From IMG/VR virus record IMGVR_UViG_3300027870_000322, positions 1 to 42,328 of that record: a DNA stretch of 42,328 nt; one strand, given 5' to 3'. Below the pieces are notes generated by a model that was given only the letters and a program-made list of their open reading frames with translations, ran no database searches and was not told where the DNA came from. The DNA is from a virus. This document shows, piece after piece, positions 7,118 through 16,246 of this stretch (positions are counted from its first letter, which is position 1; each line of letters opens with the position of its first letter). Position numbers and translations under genes: made by a program.

Positions 7118-8598
7118 ACGAGAAACCCTACCTTGACGCGCCCGGTGTTCCAGTCGGGCGCCAATGAAATAACGATGCCGGAGACGCCGGCGTCCATGCC
7201 GAAGCGCGGGCTGAAGACAGTCACCGCCTGGCCCAGCTCGAGCTGCAGCAGCTCGGGCACGCCGTCGAACTCGTAGGTGGTGCGCGGCACCTTCCACAGG
7301 TCGAGCCGTCGCTGCGCCTCGGCGTCCGCGTCGGCCCGGGTCAGCAGCATCGTGTCGACTTGGGCCGGCTCGGCGTTCAGGCGGTAGGTGGCCAGCGTCG
7401 CCGCGTCGGTCTTGGTGGTGGTCAGCCACTCCTCGGTGAAGAGCGCCTTGTGCACCTCCGGCAAGTTGGCCAGCGTGCCGGCGTCCTGCACGGTCCAGTT
7501 CTTGGCGAAGCCCAGCTTCACGGCGCCGACCACGTCGGTGCGGCTGGCCGGCTGCAGCGTGCCGTCGATCATGTGTTCCGGCCTGATCACGAACGGCGTG
7601 CCAGTGCCGGGCAGCGCGACCTGGATCAGCCGCATCAGGCCCAGGCGCGACATCACCAGCTGCGCGCCGATGCTGCCGAGCAGCATCTGGCACGCGGCCA
7701 GCACGTTGAGCCGGTCCGTGGAATACAGCCCCATCGGCTGTGGATGCGCCGCGTCGAAAGCGGCAATGTTCGCCAGGTCGAGATCCGCAGCTGTGAAGCG
7801 GTCGGCGGCCTTACCGTAGCCGGTTGCCAGCCGCTTGCACATCGTGGCCGCGGTGTCACAGTAGCCGGCGCCGCTGTCGCCCTTGACTGAAAGCGTCACG
7901 GCGCCGGCCGGCGTGGATTCCAGCGTCACGGTGCCGGCGGCCGGATTCGATGTCATCGCCACCGGTGCGCCGTTGTCGCGCGCCTCGTTGGCGATCACAC
8001 CCTCCGCCGACGCGCAGTGGTAGCCATAGGTCAACGTCGCTGGGTTGATCGGCAGCGGCGTGATGTTCGACACCTGCCCGATCGCGAACGGAAGGAGCGC
8101 GTCCTTCTGTTCGGTCTCGCCGCCCAGCTTCGCCTCGGTGATCGCCGTGTTCAGGCGCTGCAGCTTGTCGCGCAGCTTCAGGGCCAGCTTGTTCCGGCCG
8201 CGCGGCGCGATGTCCGCCACAATGCCGTTGAAGACCATCCGGAAGTCGGCGCGTGGCCAGCGAAGGTCGCCGATGTATGCCTTGATCTCCCGGTTCTTCC
8301 ACACGTAGCCGGCGCCGGCCCAGGCATCGCGCACGCCGGCGGTGTTGTCGATCTCCAGGTCGCCGGCGGAGAGCGCACCATCGCCTTCCAGCGACAGCCG
8401 CTCAGTGAACAGCGTGCCAACGGCGGCGATCGGCTGATACGCGGTGTTAGCCGGAACGTCGGCCGGCGCCGTGGTGTACGACCTGGTCGCCATGTAGACC
8501 GTGGTCTCGACACCATTCACCCGCACCGCCGCCTCAATCAAGACACAACGATAAGCGGCCGAGCTTTTTAGCCAGGCCAAGAACTGAGCATCGGTCAT
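7114..8598 (-). CDS. Tail hub / baseplate-like protein, 494 aa
   Basis: It lies immediately after the tape measure gene and overlaps it as ATGA, the usual position of distal tail or hub proteins. The N-terminus (AAYRCVLIEAAVRVNGVETTVYMATRSYTT) and middle (FNGIVADIAPRGRNKLALKLRDKLQRLN) are of the kind seen in siphophage tail-tip proteins that cap the tube. The C-terminus (LGQAVTVFSPRFGMDAGVSGIVISL...DWNTGRVKVGFLV) resembles the end of baseplate hub domains that bind the tape measure. No enzymatic motif was seen. The exact family is not recognised, so the structural role is inferred from order and fold features. Confidence 0.6.
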   Translation of the reverse strand: MTDAQFLAWLKSSAAYRCVLIEAAVRVNGVETTVYMATRSYTTAPADVPANTAYQPIAAVGTLFTERLSLEGDGALSAGDLEIDNTAGVRDAWAGAGYVWKNREIKAYIGDLRWPRADFRMVFNGIVADIAPRGRNKLALKLRDKLQRLNTAITEAKLGGETEQKDALLPFAIGQVSNITPLPINPATLTYGYHCASAEGVIANEARDNGAPVAMTSNPAAGTVTLESTPAGAVTLSVKGDSGAGYCDTAATMCKRLATGYGKAADRFTAADLDLANIAAFDAAHPQPMGLYSTDRLNVLAACQMLLGSIGAQLVMSRLGLMRLIQVALPGTGTPFVIRPEHMIDGTLQPASRTDVVGAVKLGFAKNWTVQDAGTLANLPEVHKALFTEEWLTTTKTDAATLATYRLNAEPAQVDTMLLTRADADAEAQRRLDLWKVPRTTYEFDGVPELLQLELGQAVTVFSPRFGMDAGVSGIVISLAPDWNTGRVKVGFLV

Positions 8599-11500
8599 TG
8601 CGGAGCCACCCTGTCTTCGGTTCGGCCGAGGGACGAGATTGCCGCCCCGGTAACGCGGGCCATGGTCTCGGCCGAATTAAGCGACGCCACGGCGCCACCG
8701 CGGATGATGTCGCCAGTCTGCACCTGCTGGTCCGCACGCAGACCGGCCACCTCTGCACGCAGCTGTTGGTTGTCGTCACGCAACCCCTTGATCTCGGCCA
8801 CCAACGATGTAGTGTTCGATGTGCCGAGGGCGGCATAGTTGATTGGGCCAAGCGCCGGCGGCGCATAACCAATCGGTCCCACGGTGGGCGGCGCATATGC
8901 AGTCAGGGCCGCGGCATTCTGTTCCATGATCGTTTTCAGCTGCAGGACCGCGTCACGCACTGACATCACTTCTTTCTTAACTTCGATCAGCCCGGCCACT
9001 TGCGTCTCCAAAGCCGTGAGCTGTGCTTTGCCGACGTCGACCTGGGCCTCCGCCCAACGCGCCGCCTCTTCGGTCGCGGCTTGCGCGTACGCGAAGTCAG
9101 CCTGGTACTGGGCACCGCTCGCGAACACCGTGCGCGAAGCCTCCAGGAACGCGCTGAAGGCGCTTTGATAGTTCGACTGGGCTGACTCATCCCCGCCACG
9201 TGCGGCCGCCAGCACGGCCTCGTACTGCGCCTTGGCTTCGAAGTATTTCTGCTGCGGAGACAATGGGGACAAGCCACCAAGGACGGCGCTCTTTGCCAGG
9301 CTGCGCAGGCTGGCGGCGAACGAGCCCATCCGATCCATCGTGTTGCGGATCGCTTCGGCTTCCGCATCGTAGGCGTCGACCAGCATCGACTTCGCGCTCG
9401 ACAGGCTGACCGTCGTGTCGATGATTTCCGGGTAGACCTTGGCGAATGCCTCTTGCAGATCCATCAAGGCCAGGTACTGTTCACGCTGAGCTGCGTTGGT
9501 CAGATCCAGGCCGACGACATACTGCTTGAACGATTCGCGCGAGCGCAGTGAGGAGAGTCCCATCGCCGCCAGCTGCTCGGCCACATATTTCTGGATCGGC
9601 GCCAGGCGCTCGGCCTCGGTCAAAAAGTTGTCGGCGAACGATGCAGTCTTGCTTGCGAGTTCGTCGATCCCGCCGGCCAGCTCAATAAAGTCTTCGCGAA
9701 CACTAATGCTCGACATGCCGACGAGCCCAAAGGACTTGCCGACGCTTGCCAGAACCGAGTCGAGGTTCGCGTAGTTCGCCGAGATGCGCACCAAGGTCTC
9801 GAGTGCGCCTTCCCCGCCTTTTTGGAAATCAAGCAGGTCACCCACTGCCCATCGAGCCATATCGTCGCCGACTTTGGAAAACGCAGCTTCGAGCTGCGCC
9901 TGGATCTCCTCCGGCTTGAGGTCTTTCGTCGAAATCTTGCCGATGTCGACCACGAAAGCATTAAGCCGCTGAGTGAATGCGCTTCCGCTAAATCCCAGCA
10001 GGCGGCTGGCTTCGGCTACAGTTTTTCCAAGACCGGAAATAATCGCCTTGAACTGCTGGTCGGCCTCCGGACCCAGGTTTGTCGGATCGGTCCAGTAGTC
10101 ATCACTGTGGAACAACCCGCCGCTCTTCTTCATATCGGCATAGCCCTGCGCTCTCAACTGACCTGCATAGACGCCAGCGAGTGTGGTCTTGTTCGTCATG
10201 ACGCCGACGTCGCGCGCGCTTACTTTGCCTCCAAAAATGGCGTTGCCAATCTTGCCTGTGATACGGCCAATCCAGCCCCCTGTGAGCGCATTAGCAGCCA
10301 TTGCCATAAGTCCATAAGGACCTGTCAGAGCAAGTAGCGGCCCCTTCCCGCCCATACGTTCACCCCACTCATACGAGCTTCCATATTTACTGGCAGGTGC
10401 AGCGCCGCTCACGCCATTTTGCGCGAGGACTCCACCCAGACCACTAATAGAGCCCTCGATGGCGCGCAGGGAGCGAAGCATTCCAGCGGTGTAGTTCAGC
10501 TCGATGTTCGAATTTGCAGCCGCCAGCTCGATGGCTTTTGCGATCGACTCGGACTTTGCTGTTGCATCCCCAAGGATGGAGCCAGTCCCGGTTGCGGCCT
10601 GACGATCCTTCGCGGTCGTGTCGCTGCCGCCACCACCCGCCACAGCGAAGCCGAGTGCTGCCATCACAGCTGCCATTGCAGCCATTCGTGCCCATGCGCT
10701 ATAAGGGTCGCCCTGGGCTTGAGCTGCAACGCCAGCCGCCGCCGCCGCTTGGCCTTTTGTCATCGATGCCGCAACGTCCGGCCCTACGCTGGCAACCGAT
10801 GCAGCTGTCTCGGTTGCCTTGCTGGCGACGAACATCGAAGTGAAAGCCGTCAGGATGCCACTCTTTTCGAGCATGGTCTTCACAGCGAGGGCCATCTCGA
10901 ACGCACGGAATGTTTTCTCTGCTGCCTCCATCGCCTGGTATCCACGAGAATGCTCATCGAAGAAACCTTTGGCAGCGCCGGCCATGTCGCCATATGACTG
11001 GATCTGCGCCTGCGCGGACTGCTTTGCGGCTTCGGCATTGGCCTTCTCGATCTTGGTTTTGTCGCCTCCGGAATTCTTCAAGGCCGATGCCAGCTGCGCA
11101 GCGATCGTCGCCTGCGAACGTGAGTACCCGGTAAGGGCCGTAGCGAGCCCGCCGATGGCTTTGCCGACACGGCCAAAGGATTGCTCCATGCCGCTGGCCG
11201 CCTCGTTGGCGGCGTCGTCCACCGACTCCATGATCTGCAGCATCTGGGTGGCACGCTCAAGGTCGACGTCGGCAAACGACTGTTTCGACCGCAGGGCATA
11301 CCAGGCCAAGTACTCGGTCTCCAGCTGCTTGCGCGCCTCGTTACCCACGCCGGCCTGGTTGATACGCTCCTGCCACACTGCGGCGTCGATCGCCAACAGG
11401 GCCTGGGCGCGCTCCTGCGGGTCGGCGATGTTCTCGGCCTCCGCGCGGCGATTCTGTTCGGCCAGCTGGGCCGCATACAATAGGGCTTTGCTCTGGCCGA

Positions 11501-13280
11501 GGGTAGCCTGCTCGACGTAGATGCGCGACGCGGTCTCGTCCTTGAGCTGGGCAAGAACCTTGTCCGAAATAGGCAATCCGGCCTCACGCATGTCCGACAG
11601 CTTCTTCTGCATATCAGCCTCGGCCTTGACGGCTACCATCGCCATCTCGCGCGCATCGGCACTCTTGCCGTACATCTGGTATTCCACGTTGAGCGCGGCA
11701 GATGACTGGGCACGTGCGGCGGCGCCGTCCGATGCGAACTTGGTGGCACTGGCCTGGGCTAGCTGCTCTTTGCGCGCCTGCTCACTGGCAGCCTGGTCAT
11801 CAAGAGCGGCATCGATAGCGGCGCGATGCGCGGCCGTCAACTTCATCTTGCCACTGGCGAGATCGGCATCGAGTCTGATGCGCGTCTTCTGGCTCTCAGT
11901 CAGTTCCTGTTCGACTTCGACTGAGCGGCGATTCTCTTCCGTCTTCGCGCGGATGCCAGTAATTAAGGCGGTATAGGATTCGATCTCGCGCTTGGCCGCC
12001 TCTTCCGCTTTTTTCTTCGCGTCCTGTGCAGCCTTTTCCTTGGCCTCTTTTTCTTTCTTTTCTTTGAGGTAATTATCGAGTGATTCTTTATCGTCATCCG
12101 GCGCAGCATCGGACTCACTCCCCTTTGTCTTGCGCGCTGCGATGCGTTTCAGGGTAGCCTGCTCGAATTGATTGGCGGGTTCGTTCCACAACGTATCACG
12201 GGCAGCGTTCGCTTCCTCCAATACCTTGTTGCGCTCTGCCAGGGCAGCACGCATGTCCGCGACAGGATTACGGCCCGCAGCGATGTTTGCAGCTATCCTG
12301 GAAGGGTGCGCGTCATACGCGGCTTTGGCAGCAAAGGTGATATCCGCTGCTACGACCTTGAAGCTACCGCTGATGGCCGAAAAAATCTTGGGCAGCGTTA
12401 CTGCGACATCGATCACGCGAGCAACGCCCACGGCCAAATCATCTGCCCACTCTGCCCCTTCGCTTGACGCGAGACTGTTACTGCTACGCATGACATCGAG
12501 AATTGCTGTCGCGAGGTCGTTTACGGCTGGTGCAGCATCCACACCGACCGAGGTCGCAAGCTCATCGAATTTGACGCGGGCACGCCCAATGTTGTCCTGC
12601 ATCGCGGTCACACGCGCTACGGCCTCCTCGGAGACGGCACCAAACTCATCGACGCTACCTGCCACGTCATTCAAATACGGCATCAAGGCTACGCCGGATT
12701 TTTTCAGGAGATCGTTGACCAACGCGGTCTTGCCGGCGCCGTCTTGGTATCGCTGAAGCGCTTTAGCCGAATCGATCAACACCTCGGCAGGGTCGCGCAG
12801 GTTGCCGGCAGCATCGCGAGCCGAAACTCCAAGCGCAGCGAGCGCCTGCTGCGTCTTACTGGCCTCTTCATCCGATTCAGCCATGCCTTTAGCGAGGGCA
12901 GCGACAGCCGCATCGACAGCCCCGAAGTCCGCACCGAAAGCAGTGGCCACCTTCTGCAGGCGGGAGAGCGATTCAATCCGCGCCCCGTACTTCTGCGCCA
13001 TGTCGTCAAGGTCGCCGAGCGCATCGGTCGCACCGATGACCTTCGCGACGAACGCCGTCAGCGAGACGCCCGCAATGGTAAAGCCGGCCACATCGCCGAT
13101 CTTCGACTGCATGCTGCTGATGCGATTGGTCAGTCCGCCGACTTGACCCGAGACCTGCTGCAAGGTCTGCGCGTTGATGCGACGCATCGCATCACCAACG
13201 GTTTCGATCTCACGGCGCGACGTATCGGCGCCATTGACATCGACCCTGATCTCCGCGCGCGAACCGCCTACTACGCTCAT
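8595..13280 (-). CDS. Tail tape measure protein, 1561 aa
   Basis: The length, the position after the G/T chaperones and the composition identify the tape measure. N-terminal residues 20-130 hold the helical region with TLQQVSGQVGGLTNRI and AGVSLTAFVAKVIGATDALG typical of the family. Residues about 400-650 form a long Lys/Glu/Ala coiled coil. A hydrophobic stretch near 860-890 (MAAMAAVMAALGFAVAGGGG) could insert in the membrane during DNA ejection. The C-terminus has further coiled coil (LKGLRDDNQQLRAEVAGLRAD-type heptads). By the usual rule of roughly 0.15 nm of tail per residue it would set a tail of around 230 nm. The ATG at 13280 begins 12 bases after the T stop. Confidence 0.93.
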   Translation of the reverse strand: MSVVGGSRAEIRVDVNGADTSRREIETVGDAMRRINAQTLQQVSGQVGGLTNRISSMQSKIGDVAGFTIAGVSLTAFVAKVIGATDALGDLDDMAQKYGARIESLSRLQKVATAFGADFGAVDAAVAALAKGMAESDEEASKTQQALAALGVSARDAAGNLRDPAEVLIDSAKALQRYQDGAGKTALVNDLLKKSGVALMPYLNDVAGSVDEFGAVSEEAVARVTAMQDNIGRARVKFDELATSVGVDAAPAVNDLATAILDVMRSSNSLASSEGAEWADDLAVGVARVIDVAVTLPKIFSAISGSFKVVAADITFAAKAAYDAHPSRIAANIAAGRNPVADMRAALAERNKVLEEANAARDTLWNEPANQFEQATLKRIAARKTKGSESDAAPDDDKESLDNYLKEKKEKEAKEKAAQDAKKKAEEAAKREIESYTALITGIRAKTEENRRSVEVEQELTESQKTRIRLDADLASGKMKLTAAHRAAIDAALDDQAASEQARKEQLAQASATKFASDGAAARAQSSAALNVEYQMYGKSADAREMAMVAVKAEADMQKKLSDMREAGLPISDKVLAQLKDETASRIYVEQATLGQSKALLYAAQLAEQNRRAEAENIADPQERAQALLAIDAAVWQERINQAGVGNEARKQLETEYLAWYALRSKQSFADVDLERATQMLQIMESVDDAANEAASGMEQSFGRVGKAIGGLATALTGYSRSQATIAAQLASALKNSGGDKTKIEKANAEAAKQSAQAQIQSYGDMAGAAKGFFDEHSRGYQAMEAAEKTFRAFEMALAVKTMLEKSGILTAFTSMFVASKATETAASVASVGPDVAASMTKGQAAAAAGVAAQAQGDPYSAWARMAAMAAVMAALGFAVAGGGGSDTTAKDRQAATGTGSILGDATAKSESIAKAIELAAANSNIELNYTAGMLRSLRAIEGSISGLGGVLAQNGVSGAAPASKYGSSYEWGERMGGKGPLLALTGPYGLMAMAANALTGGWIGRITGKIGNAIFGGKVSARDVGVMTNKTTLAGVYAGQLRAQGYADMKKSGGLFHSDDYWTDPTNLGPEADQQFKAIISGLGKTVAEASRLLGFSGSAFTQRLNAFVVDIGKISTKDLKPEEIQAQLEAAFSKVGDDMARWAVGDLLDFQKGGEGALETLVRISANYANLDSVLASVGKSFGLVGMSSISVREDFIELAGGIDELASKTASFADNFLTEAERLAPIQKYVAEQLAAMGLSSLRSRESFKQYVVGLDLTNAAQREQYLALMDLQEAFAKVYPEIIDTTVSLSSAKSMLVDAYDAEAEAIRNTMDRMGSFAASLRSLAKSAVLGGLSPLSPQQKYFEAKAQYEAVLAAARGGDESAQSNYQSAFSAFLEASRTVFASGAQYQADFAYAQAATEEAARWAEAQVDVGKAQLTALETQVAGLIEVKKEVMSVRDAVLQLKTIMEQNAAALTAYAPPTVGPIGYAPPALGPINYAALGTSNTTSLVAEIKGLRDDNQQLRAEVAGLRADQQVQTGDIIRGGAVASLNSAETMARVTGAAISSLGRTEDRVAPQ

Positions 13281-13292
13281 ATGTCCCTGCCC

Positions 13293-13667
13293 TTATGTTC
13301 TTGAATTCGCCCACTCGTCGAGCGCCGCGCGCTCCATCGCCTGCACCAGCTCGAACAGCCGGTCACGCTCGCCGGGCGGGACGCGCCGGCGGCGCATGCA
13401 GATCTCAATGCTCTGGTAGTTCAGCCCTGTCGGCCCAGCCATCCCAGTGTTCCACTGGGTCTGGATCGCCATCCAGAACAAGAACGTTTCTTCGTTGTCC
13501 GGCCAAAGCCAGAACTCGTTGCCGTCGTCGAGGGACAACTCGCCCTCGACATACAGCCCCATCAGCGCGAGGGCGTGTTCGATGTCGCCCTCAGGGGCTG
13601 CGGTTTCCTCGCTTTCAAACCGCAGATCGCCACGCGCCAGGAGGCGCGCAGCATCACTTAGTTTTTT
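13293..13667 (-). CDS. Tail assembly chaperone T domain (DUF1799-like), made by -1 frameshift
   Basis: This frame has no usable start of its own near its beginning. Its in-frame coding begins at the slippery site inside the end of the upstream chaperone, giving a predicted fusion of about 232 residues (110 from G, 122 from T). The T part carries the DUF1799-like pattern WLWPDNEETFLFWMAIQTQWNTGMAGPTGLNY, with a tryptophan-rich core and a helical end. In lambda-like phages the GT fusion links the tape measure and tube during tail assembly and is absent from the virion. The tape measure gene follows after 12 bases, matching lambda order (V-G-GT-H). Confidence 0.85.
   Translation of the reverse strand, partial: KKLSDAARLLARGDLRFESEETAAPEGDIEHALALMGLYVEGELSLDDGNEFWLWPDNEETFLFWMAIQTQWNTGMAGPTGLNYQSIEICMRRRRVPPGERDRLFELVQAMERAALDEWANSRT
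13632..13649 (-). other. Stem-loop downstream of the frameshift site
   Basis: On the minus strand GCGCGCC-TCCT-GGCGCGT can form a 7-bp GC-rich stem (one G-U pair) with a 4-base loop. It begins 11 bases after the slippery heptamer, a distance compatible with a -1 frameshift stimulator. Confidence 0.7.
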
Positions 13668-13990
13668 GCGACAGCGCCCACTTCCTTCATGTAGAACTGG
13701 AAGCACACGGCCGGCATGCCGGCTTCCGACAGGACGGCGTCGAAGTTTTCAGCCGAGAAGTCCAGCGCCGCGCCGGCTTCGTCGAGCACCGCATCCCAGC
13801 CGGTCGTAACACGGCGCATGAACGCCGCGACGGATTCCTTCTTGTCGGCGATCGCGTCGTCGATTTCTTCCTGGGTAAGGCGGATGCAGTGCAGGGTGAA
13901 CTTGAACGGCACATCCTTGCCCTCTTCATCTTTCATCTTGCCGACGACAGGGACCAGGAGCTTGTTGCGCTTTACGAGTTTCAGTGCCAT
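13658..13990 (-). CDS. Tail assembly chaperone G, 110 aa
   Basis: This is the short product of the G/GT pair. It has a beta-rich N-terminus (ALKLVKRNKLLVPVVGKMKDEEGK) and a helical C-terminal half (RLTQEEIDDAIADKKESVAAFMRRVTTGWDAVLDE), the pattern of the phage tail assembly chaperone family. The ATG at 13990 is chosen as the family-like N-terminus; the in-frame ATG at 14044 lies inside the tube gene. It ends ...AVAKN-stop, with the last codons GCA AAA AAC TAA forming the slippery heptamer. It lies between the tail tube and tape measure genes, as expected. Confidence 0.85.
   Translation of the reverse strand: MALKLVKRNKLLVPVVGKMKDEEGKDVPFKFTLHCIRLTQEEIDDAIADKKESVAAFMRRVTTGWDAVLDEAGAALDFSAENFDAVLSEAGMPAVCFQFYMKEVGAVAKN
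13661..13667 (-). promoter_or_regulatory. -1 ribosomal frameshift slippery heptamer A AAA AAC
   Basis: Read on the minus strand in the G frame, the codons GCA AAA AAC TAA contain A AAA AAC in exact X XXY YYZ register, two codons before the stop. A -1 slip continues as AAA CTA AGT GAT into the T frame. The following stem-loop and the lack of a start in T support programmed frameshifting. Confidence 0.88.
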
Positions 13991-14022
13991 GGAAAAGGTA
14001 GCTTTCTTGTTTATGGGTTGGA

Positions 14023-14988
14023 TTACAGGGTGACGATCTTCCACTCGTCGTTGCCGGCGGCCGTAGGCACGTAGCGCACGTCGAAGCCAATCAGGCGCTT
14101 GCCGTTGCGGTCGACCTTCTTCGGGTTCACCAGCTGCACGTTCGGGGCGAAGACAATTGCCTTGTTGCCGGTTACAGTGCCGATGACGATCGCCAGGCTG
14201 CGCGTGACATTGGCCACAACGTCGGCCATCAGCGCGACTTCCTGGGTGGCATCGAGTTCGAGCTCAATGGAACCGGACGAATCGCGGTCGGTGATGTCGA
14301 CGGTCTCGCTGCTCAGCATGGCGTCGAAGTTCACCGCGTTGCCGAAGTTCAGCTCCAGGCCGGTGCTCGAGTACTGCGTACCGCCCGACAGTACGCCGGC
14401 GTTGTAGGTCGCGCCCAGCGTGATATCGACGACGTTGGCCTTTGTCATCGGAACCGGTTTCTTCCACGCGGTATAGGTAACGCCGCTGGGGTTAGCCGAC
14501 ACGATGCCGCCATTTACGCCCGTCCATTCGAACGCAAGCGTCGGGATCTCGCCGACCTTTGCCGACAGGGTGCAGTTGCCCATGCAGTCGAGCAGCTTGT
14601 GCAGGACGCCGTCGTCGTAGTAATACTGGGTCAGCGCCTTCAGGCCGATCGACACCGGGCTGTATTCGACGCGCGCTGGCGTGGTCAGGGCGCCTTCACC
14701 AGCTGCGCAGCCCTGGAGCAGCACGCCCCAGGCCGGCGGCGTAGCCGCGGTGCCGGAGCCGGCCAGCTCGACCGAATAGCTCAGCTTTACGCTGGCCGGG
14801 CCGACGAGCTGCTCGCTGCCGCCGAACGAGCCGCGGATTACGTCGCGCGAAATGTTCTGGGCGTCGAGCGCGGTGATCGAAACGTCCTTGATCAGGATCG
14901 CGTTGGCCGCGCCAGTCGGGGCGGCATCGACGCCAGCGGTGGTCTGGACCTTGGCCGTGACGACCGAGTTTTTGATTTTGCGTGGCAT
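14023..14988 (-). CDS. Phage tail tube protein, 321 aa
   Basis: This is predicted to form the hexameric rings of the tail tube. The protein is beta-rich throughout, starting MPRKIKNSVVTAKVQTTAGVDAAPTGAANAIL-like with conserved strand patterns. The middle WTGVNGGIVSANPSGVTYTAWKKPVPM and the C-terminal INVFAPNVQLVNPKK-like region (IVFAPNVQLVNPKKVDRNGKRLIGFDV) match the phage tube protein 2 group. It lies just before the G/T chaperones and after the tail completion genes, the canonical place. Its length is normal for a two-domain tube protein. Confidence 0.8.
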   Translation of the reverse strand: MPRKIKNSVVTAKVQTTAGVDAAPTGAANAILIKDVSITALDAQNISRDVIRGSFGGSEQLVGPASVKLSYSVELAGSGTAATPPAWGVLLQGCAAGEGALTTPARVEYSPVSIGLKALTQYYYDDGVLHKLLDCMGNCTLSAKVGEIPTLAFEWTGVNGGIVSANPSGVTYTAWKKPVPMTKANVVDITLGATYNAGVLSGGTQYSSTGLELNFGNAVNFDAMLSSETVDITDRDSSGSIELELDATQEVALMADVVANVTRSLAIVIGTVTGNKAIVFAPNVQLVNPKKVDRNGKRLIGFDVRYVPTAAGNDEWKIVTL

Positions 14989-14990
14989 CG

Positions 14991-15143
14991 TTACTCCTGC
15001 GGTTCGGATGGGGTTTCAGCAGCCTGCTCGGCAGGCGCCACGTCGTTCGAGATCCACTCCCAGGTGGCGTCGTCGAAGCGCCAGGAACCGCCGCCGGGCA
15101 GCGGTGGGATCGGCCGGCTTTCCGGCTTGGTGATGTCGGTCAT
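14991..15143 (-). CDS. Small proline-rich tail-module protein, 50 aa
   Basis: This short ORF starts at 15143, one base after the upstream stop (15145-15147), and ends two bases before the tube gene. It contains IPPLPGGGSWRFDDATWEWI, a PPLPGGGSW-type motif seen in small proteins next to phage tail tube genes. The acidic tail ends SEPQE. The role is unknown. Its coding nature is supported by tight packing and codon usage rather than by length. Confidence 0.6.
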   Translation of the reverse strand: MTDITKPESRPIPPLPGGGSWRFDDATWEWISNDVAPAEQAAETPSEPQE

Positions 15144-15144
15144 G

Positions 15145-15576
15145 TCAATCCAGGGTTGAGTTGTTGGTGCGATGGTCGGCCACGTACGTGATCCGCACCC
15201 ATCCGGTTTTCTTTCCTTCGAGCGCGTTCTCGGCCTCGACCCCGACAACGGTCAGGTCGCCGATCAGGCCGCCCAGCGTCGGGTCTTGCGCCAGGCGCTC
15301 GAACACTGCGAACAGCAGCGGGTCGACCGCGAGGTCGCCGCTTTCGGTCAAGCTGCGCGCAAAGCACTCGACGCTGATGGTCGAGCTCCAATCGATTGGA
15401 GCACCGGCGATGGTGGCCAGCTGCGGAAGCGCGCGGTTGAACTCGACGTTGATCGCCCGGTCTACCTGGTCGGGAACCACGCTGCTGGATGACCGATAGA
15501 TCTTGTCGCACACCGCCGGCGCCGCCGACAGCTGGGCGATGACGGCGCTGACGATCGTGGCGAACGCGGTCCTCAT
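15145..15576 (-). CDS. Tail terminator/completion-like protein, 143 aa
   Basis: Gene order (after the head-tail joiner, before the tube) is that of the tail terminator (gpU-like) or minor tail completion protein. The mixed alpha/beta sequence starts with a helix (RTAFATIVSAVIAQLSAAPAVCDKI) and continues with alternating strands and a helix (VDPLLFAVFERLAQD), compatible with the gpU fold. It overlaps its upstream neighbour as ATGA. No catalytic motif was seen. The assignment is mainly by position. Confidence 0.6.
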   Translation of the reverse strand: MRTAFATIVSAVIAQLSAAPAVCDKIYRSSSSVVPDQVDRAINVEFNRALPQLATIAGAPIDWSSTISVECFARSLTESGDLAVDPLLFAVFERLAQDPTLGGLIGDLTVVGVEAENALEGKKTGWVRITYVADHRTNNSTLD

Positions 15577-15869
15577 TGCGTGCGCCCTACGGTCAGTACG
15601 GTCATGCCGGTACCGTCCGGGCTTGCCGTGATCACGACGTACGGCACGCCGTTGATGGTGATCTCCTGCTCGACCGGATCAGCAGGAAGCGCCGAGCTGG
15701 CAACCTTCACGGTTGGGCTTACGTCCGCCGCCCCCATGCCGAGATCCACAACACTGGACGGGCAATCGAAAATGCCTGACACGGTCGCACCGGCGACGCC
15801 AACCTGAGCATTGGCCAGGTGGCGCAGCACGGCGACGTTCGCGGCGGCTTCGAGGGCGGTGAAGTTCAT
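15573..15869 (-). CDS. Head-tail joining/attachment protein (gpFII-like), 98 aa
   Basis: The pattern VAVLRHLANAQVGVAGATVSGIFDCPSS resembles the phage attachment family (lambda gpFII), in which a small beta-barrel stabilises the head-tail interface. The C-terminal strands (EITINGVPYVVITASPDGTGMTVLTVGR) have the expected two-strand pattern. Length and place between the decoration protein and tail terminator agree. It overlaps the next gene by four bases. Confidence 0.7.
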   Translation of the reverse strand: MNFTALEAAANVAVLRHLANAQVGVAGATVSGIFDCPSSVVDLGMGAADVSPTVKVASSALPADPVEQEITINGVPYVVITASPDGTGMTVLTVGRTQ

Positions 15870-15878
15870 GGCGGCTGG

Positions 15879-16211
15879 TTAGCGGACGGCGCCGTCCAGC
15901 AGCACACGAGCGGTGCTGTCCGACGCGGTCTTGGCAGCGGTGAAGCAGCCGACCAGCGTATTGTTGGTCGCCGTGGTGGTGATGCGTTTGGCCGTGTTGT
16001 CCCAGTACGCTTTCGCGCCTTGGGCAGCCGTGTCGGCGCCGTTAGCCACGAGATCGAACACGCCTTCGCGGGCGATCTCGACCGAGGCTCCCTGCAGCGC
16101 ATCGCCGGCCGCGACGCCGAACAGCGCGCCGACCAGCACGCCCTGGCCACTGAGGACCAGAGCAGGAGCGATAACGCTGAGGACGTTACCGGATTGGACT
16201 TTATTACGCAT
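15879..16211 (-). CDS. Capsid decoration protein (DUF2190-like), 110 aa
   Basis: The start is the ATG at 16211 (MRNKVQSGNVLSVIAP), as upstream in-frame sequence is a shadow. The small beta-rich protein has VLSGQGVLVGALFGVAAGDALQGASVEIAREGVFDL, the hallmark block of DUF2190 proteins, thought to decorate or stabilise capsids. It lies directly after the major capsid gene, the usual position. Confidence 0.82.
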   Translation of the reverse strand: MRNKVQSGNVLSVIAPALVLSGQGVLVGALFGVAAGDALQGASVEIAREGVFDLVANGADTAAQGAKAYWDNTAKRITTTATNNTLVGCFTAAKTASDSTARVLLDGAVR

Positions 16212-16246
16212 GTGCTTCCTTGATCGTTTCGTTGACGGGCAAGCGC

